A stretch of 64,000 nucleotides of DNA, taken from assembly GCF_008704995.1 (NCBI RefSeq), contig NZ_CP023747.1, forward strand, positions 2,878,501 through 2,942,500, given 5' to 3'. The notes beneath the pieces were generated by a model. It was not told the origin of the DNA. It saw only the letters and a program-made list of their open reading frames with translations, and searched no databases. Source of the stretch: Streptomyces nodosus. Lineage in GTDB: Bacteria; Actinomycetota; Actinomycetes; Streptomycetales; Streptomycetaceae. Every line of letters begins with the position of its first letter. The first letter of the stretch is position 1. A program made the translations under genes and the position numbers. Below are positions 61,419-64,000 of this stretch, piece by piece.

Positions 61419-61892
61419 TCAGCCGAACATGCCCGGCTGGTAGTCGCCGGCCGGCTGCTGGGTGATCACGTTCAGCCGGTTGTAGGTGTTGATCAGGGCG
61501 ATCAGCGTGACCAGTGCGGCGAGCTGCTCCTCGTCGTAGTGCTTGGCGGCGTTCGCCCAGGCCGCATCCGTGACGCCGCCGGAGGCGTCGGCGATGCGGG
61601 TGCCCTGTTCGGCCAGCTCCAGGGCGGCCCGCTCGGCCTCGGTGAAGACCTTGGCCTCCCGCCAGGCCGCGACCAGGTTCAGGCGCAGCGAGGTCTCCCC
61701 GGCGTGCGCGGCGTCCTTGGTGTGCATGTCGAGGCAGAAGGCGCAGCCGTTGATCTGGCTGGCCCTGATCTTCACCAGTTCCTGGATCGCGGCCGGCAGC
61801 GTCGAGTCCGTGACCGCCTTGCCCGCCGAGTTGAGGTACTTCAGGAACTTCCCCGCGACGGGGTTGGCGAAGATGTCGAGTCGGGCTTCCAT
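61419..61892 (-). CDS. Carboxymuconolactone decarboxylase / AhpD-like protein
   Basis: 157-residue AhpD-type protein. The active-site signature CAFCLDMHTKDA (CxxC with His four residues after) is clear, preceded by AIQELVKIRASQINGC. AhpD-like enzymes act as peroxidase or reductase partners. It begins at ATG 61892, 7 nt after AAGGAG. It lies 89 bp from a 10-bp GACCTAGGTC palindrome that may bind a regulator. Confidence 0.92.
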   Translation of the reverse strand: MEARLDIFANPVAGKFLKYLNSAGKAVTDSTLPAAIQELVKIRASQINGCAFCLDMHTKDAAHAGETSLRLNLVAAWREAKVFTEAERAALELAEQGTRIADASGGVTDAAWANAAKHYDEEQLAALVTLIALINTYNRLNVITQQPAGDYQPGMFG

Positions 61893-62372
61893 GATGATCT
61901 CCTTGCCGTGTGGACGGTTACACAGCACTGACGGAACGGAGCGGAGGAATGTGACGGGCCCGATGGAGACAACGCGTGTGACCTAGGTCTCATTCTCTTC
62001 GGAGCGCCCGGCAGGTGGTCAGTGTTCACGGGGGGGGTGCGGTGCGCCGGAGCCAACGCCCGCTACCGGCGCCGGCGCGGCACGGCGACTGGCACAACAC
62101 CGCCCAGCGTCACCTGCTCAACCGCTTCCTCGGCCAACCGCATCACTGCCTCCAGACATGGCAGCCGTTCGACGAACAGCGCGCTTTCGCACCGCTCCGC
62201 CAAGCGCCAAGCGCCAACGGTGACCGTAGTCCGGGCCACCCACATTGCCGGATGCCGGAAGGCAGCGCTCCAGCCATCTGCCGTGCCCTGCAAGTGAGAT
62301 GTCGCACCCGGACTGCCATCATGCTGCCCCGGGGCGGCCTTGGCGTTGGGGGCCGCGTGAAGTGAGAAGAGT
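61893..62372. other. Intergenic region with palindrome and possible relic
   Basis: 480 bp. The GACCTAGGTC palindrome at 61980-61989 lies upstream of the AhpD-like gene. A minus-strand frame (62063-62431) is partly protein-like (WVARTTVTVGAWRLAERCES, LEAVMRLAEEAVEQVTLGG), but has no ribosome site and overlaps the next gene. No gene called. Confidence 0.4.
61980..61989. promoter_or_regulatory. GACCTAGGTC palindrome upstream of the AhpD-like gene
   Basis: Perfect 10-bp palindrome in the presumed promoter region of the AhpD-like gene. It could be a regulator site; the identity is unknown. Confidence 0.35.
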
Positions 62373-62747
62373 GTGGCGCGAATGCTCGGCATCCAGACCG
62401 ATGCGTTGGACACGGCCGGGGGAGTGTTCATGACGGTCTTGGCCCTGGGCTGTACGTGGTTGGGAGGGCTGGCTGTGCTCCGGCCGCACCGGCCGCCGCA
62501 GCCGATCGGGGGCCCCGTGTGGGTAGCCCGCGCCTGGGGTCTCGGCTATGTGGTGCTGGGCATCAGTATGGCTGCCAAGATGACGGCCATGCTGGTCGGC
62601 AAGGAGCCAGCCTGGCCGATGACCGTGATCCATTGGGCTGCCGGACCGCTCCTGCTCTTCTCGGTGACCGCGGCAGTCGTGTCCCAGTGGCGAGCGCGCC
62701 GTCGGGCCGGTCGTGTCGTCAGCGGACGGCACGGACGGCACAAGTGA
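62373..62747 (+). CDS. Small membrane protein with three spans
   Basis: 124-residue hypothetical protein. Spans at about 17-37 (FMTVLALGCTWLGGLAVL), 55-75 (GLGYVVLGISMAAKMTAMLV) and 85-102 (IHWAAGPLLLFSVTAAVV), then a basic Arg-rich tail. No family recognised. It starts at GTG 62373 or ATG 62382; neither has a strong ribosome site. Confidence 0.6.
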   Translation: MARMLGIQTDALDTAGGVFMTVLALGCTWLGGLAVLRPHRPPQPIGGPVWVARAWGLGYVVLGISMAAKMTAMLVGKEPAWPMTVIHWAAGPLLLFSVTAAVVSQWRARRRAGRVVSGRHGRHK

Positions 62748-62851
62748 AACGGCCTGCGCCTTGGAGCGAGGCGGCACTCGCGAGCGCCGCCTGCTGGACG
62801 GTCAGCGGACTGGGATATGGGGTGCTCGCCTCTCGATGAGCCGCATATGGC

Positions 62852-63532
62852 CTAGGTTCGGGGCTCCTCGCCGCATACCAGGTCATGCGCCTCCCGGAAA
62901 CCCGGATACGTTCCCGGGTTCCGGCCGCACTTGATCATGCCGGCGGTCTTCTCGTACCACGTGGTGACGGTGCCGTAGACCGGCGCCTTCGCATTGCCGG
63001 CACAGCCTTGGACGAAGCTCGCCTCGACCACCTGCACCCCTATCACCGAAAGGTAGTCGCCGTTCTTTCCTGTCATGTCGTCAGTCCCGAAATCGGCCAT
63101 CGGTACGGACTCCCCGTTCTGCGCGAGCCGCTTCCCTCCGAGATTCATGTGCTGTTCCAGGGAGGCGAACACCAATTCCTCGGACACCTTCGCACTGGAG
63201 TCGATGCCAGCAGTCACCTCGCGTACGGGAACGGCCTGGAACTTGACGCTCGCCGCCTGCTCACCCTTCTCGACACGAACCAACTGGGAGACGGCGACCA
63301 GTTTCCCTGTGGTCCTGATCTCTCCCCAGTGGAATCGGCCGTTCTCGCATATCCACTGCGACACCGAGACCTCGGTCGGCTTCGGGGACGCCGCCGCTTT
63401 CGCTTCCCTGTCCTGCGACGACGCGGTACACGCCGTCGCCACCAGGACAGTTACGGCCAGCAGGGCTGCCTGCCGCACCCCGCCCCCTCTCCTGCCGGCC
63501 GACTTGCCCGTGTCCGGGCCAGACCGCGTCAT
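62852..63532 (-). CDS. Secreted lipoprotein, unknown function
   Basis: 226-residue predicted lipoprotein: basic N-terminus, hydrophobic segment and the lipobox VATAC. The mature part shows VSVSQWICENGRFHWGEIRT and AHDLVCGEEPRT; cysteine pairs are consistent with an exported, disulfide-bonded domain. No known fold recognised. It starts at ATG 63532 behind AAGGAG. Confidence 0.8.
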   Translation of the reverse strand: MTRSGPDTGKSAGRRGGGVRQAALLAVTVLVATACTASSQDREAKAAASPKPTEVSVSQWICENGRFHWGEIRTTGKLVAVSQLVRVEKGEQAASVKFQAVPVREVTAGIDSSAKVSEELVFASLEQHMNLGGKRLAQNGESVPMADFGTDDMTGKNGDYLSVIGVQVVEASFVQGCAGNAKAPVYGTVTTWYEKTAGMIKCGRNPGTYPGFREAHDLVCGEEPRT

Positions 63533-63788
63533 GGGCAGAACTCCTTCTTCACCTTTGCGGACAGTCCGTCCTGGGATGGCTTTGAACCGCCCCGGGTTCC
63601 GGTAGAGATCTCAGATTACGTAGCGAGGCATGCGCGACTAGTCACCAGCATGGGTCAAGGGAGACCCGCAGAGGCCGTTCGGCCCCTGGCCCGGGGTGTC
63701 GTGGGGCGCAGAGTTAGCCTCGTTCACAGTCCGGTACGGCCGCCGCGCCCGGTGGCCGGCGGGCGGTGAGCAGCAGGAGGCGGACGGG

Positions 63789-64000
63789 ATGGCGAAGGTT
63801 CCCACGGCACTGGTGGCCGCGAGCGGGCTCGTCGGCGGGTACGGAGTCGCCCGCTGGACCGGGAAGCGGCAGCTGGGCGGGGCCGTGCTGGCCGTGGCGG
63901 GGGCCGCGGCCGCGCAGCAGTGGCGGAAGCAGGCGGGCGGTACGGCGGCCGGGGTGCTGACCGCGGCGTATGTGGCCGCTTTCGCCGGGTCGCATCCGCT
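63789..64000 (+). CDS. Conserved hydrophobic actinobacterial protein (partial)
   Basis: The gene runs off the right edge with no stop. It begins at ATG 63789 with AGGAGG-like GCAGGAGG ~10 nt upstream. The visible ~70 residues are Gly/Ala-rich with hydrophobic segments (TALVAASGLVGGYGVARWTG, AAAQQWRKQAGG), a pattern seen in small Streptomyces membrane proteins. Confidence 0.7.
   Translation, partial: MAKVPTALVAASGLVGGYGVARWTGKRQLGGAVLAVAGAAAAQQWRKQAGGTAAGVLTAAYVAAFAGSHP

Noticed and set aside
62063..62431. 122-residue minus-strand frame near the AhpD-like gene
   Set aside because: Partly protein-like but no ribosome site, and overlaps the next gene's start on the other strand.

Overview
The window is chromosomal DNA of a Streptomyces (or very close relative). 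The support is very high G+C with strong third-position GC bias, frequent GTG starts, and several loci characteristic of the genus: cebR-cebEFG-bglC, an NsdA-type regulator, the cslA-glxA-cslZ locus with its LPMO, and an XRE/DUF5753-DUF397 pair. There are about 50 protein genes, three identical tRNA-Lys(CTT) genes, one TnpB-type insertion element and several recognisable operators. No rRNA or CRISPR array was seen.

Layout. 0-7 kb: a decayed XRE gene, then the cellobiose system (LacI-type repressor, ABC importer cebEFG, GH1 beta-glucosidase bglC) with two CebR palindromes. 7-15 kb: a two-component system, a small secreted protein, a spermidine-synthase-like protein, an NsdA-like HTH/TPR regulator, a histidine phosphatase and a PAP2 membrane phosphatase. 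15-19.2 kb: a tightly overlapping operon of a RecB/Cas4-like Fe-S nuclease, an unknown protein and an SF1 helicase, which together resemble a split Dna2. 20-26.8 kb: a prim-pol-like gene ending inside tRNA-Lys, an M6 protease, a PAS-GGDEF-EAL protein, an LLM oxidoreductase, a maleate-isomerase-like protein and a second tRNA-Lys. 26.9-35.6 kb: the apical glycan locus. It holds an AA10 LPMO behind a DasR-type operator, an SPFH protein, an NlpC/P60-like hydrolase, the third tRNA-Lys, the cslA synthase, the glxA copper oxidase and a GH6 lipoprotein.

35.6-48.1 kb: a class F sortase with surface proteins, a HAD phosphatase, a ROK regulator divergent from a Gfo/Idh/MocA oxidoreductase (25-bp palindrome between them), YidC, and an HxlR regulator divergent from an MFS exporter (three repeats of a 17-bp operator). 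An M48 protease and a TPR/SEC-C protein follow. 48.1-60.5 kb: an accessory region, with its lowest G+C in the KAP gene. It carries a solo YDG/SRA protein, a membrane-anchored NTPase-WD40 protein with 14 repeats, an RsbW-like/XRE/DUF397 regulatory set, a large fusion of an ScoMcrA-like SRA domain to a KAP NTPase, a TnpB element inserted in a hydrolase gene, and a SMI1/KNR4 protein. 60.5-64 kb: hydrolase, AhpD-like and small membrane or lipoprotein genes. The last gene runs off the window.

Best candidates for something undescribed are the SRA-KAP fusion and its neighbours (48-58 kb) and the split nuclease/helicase operon (15-19 kb). All functional statements rest on motif reading and remembered family features. 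No database search was run.
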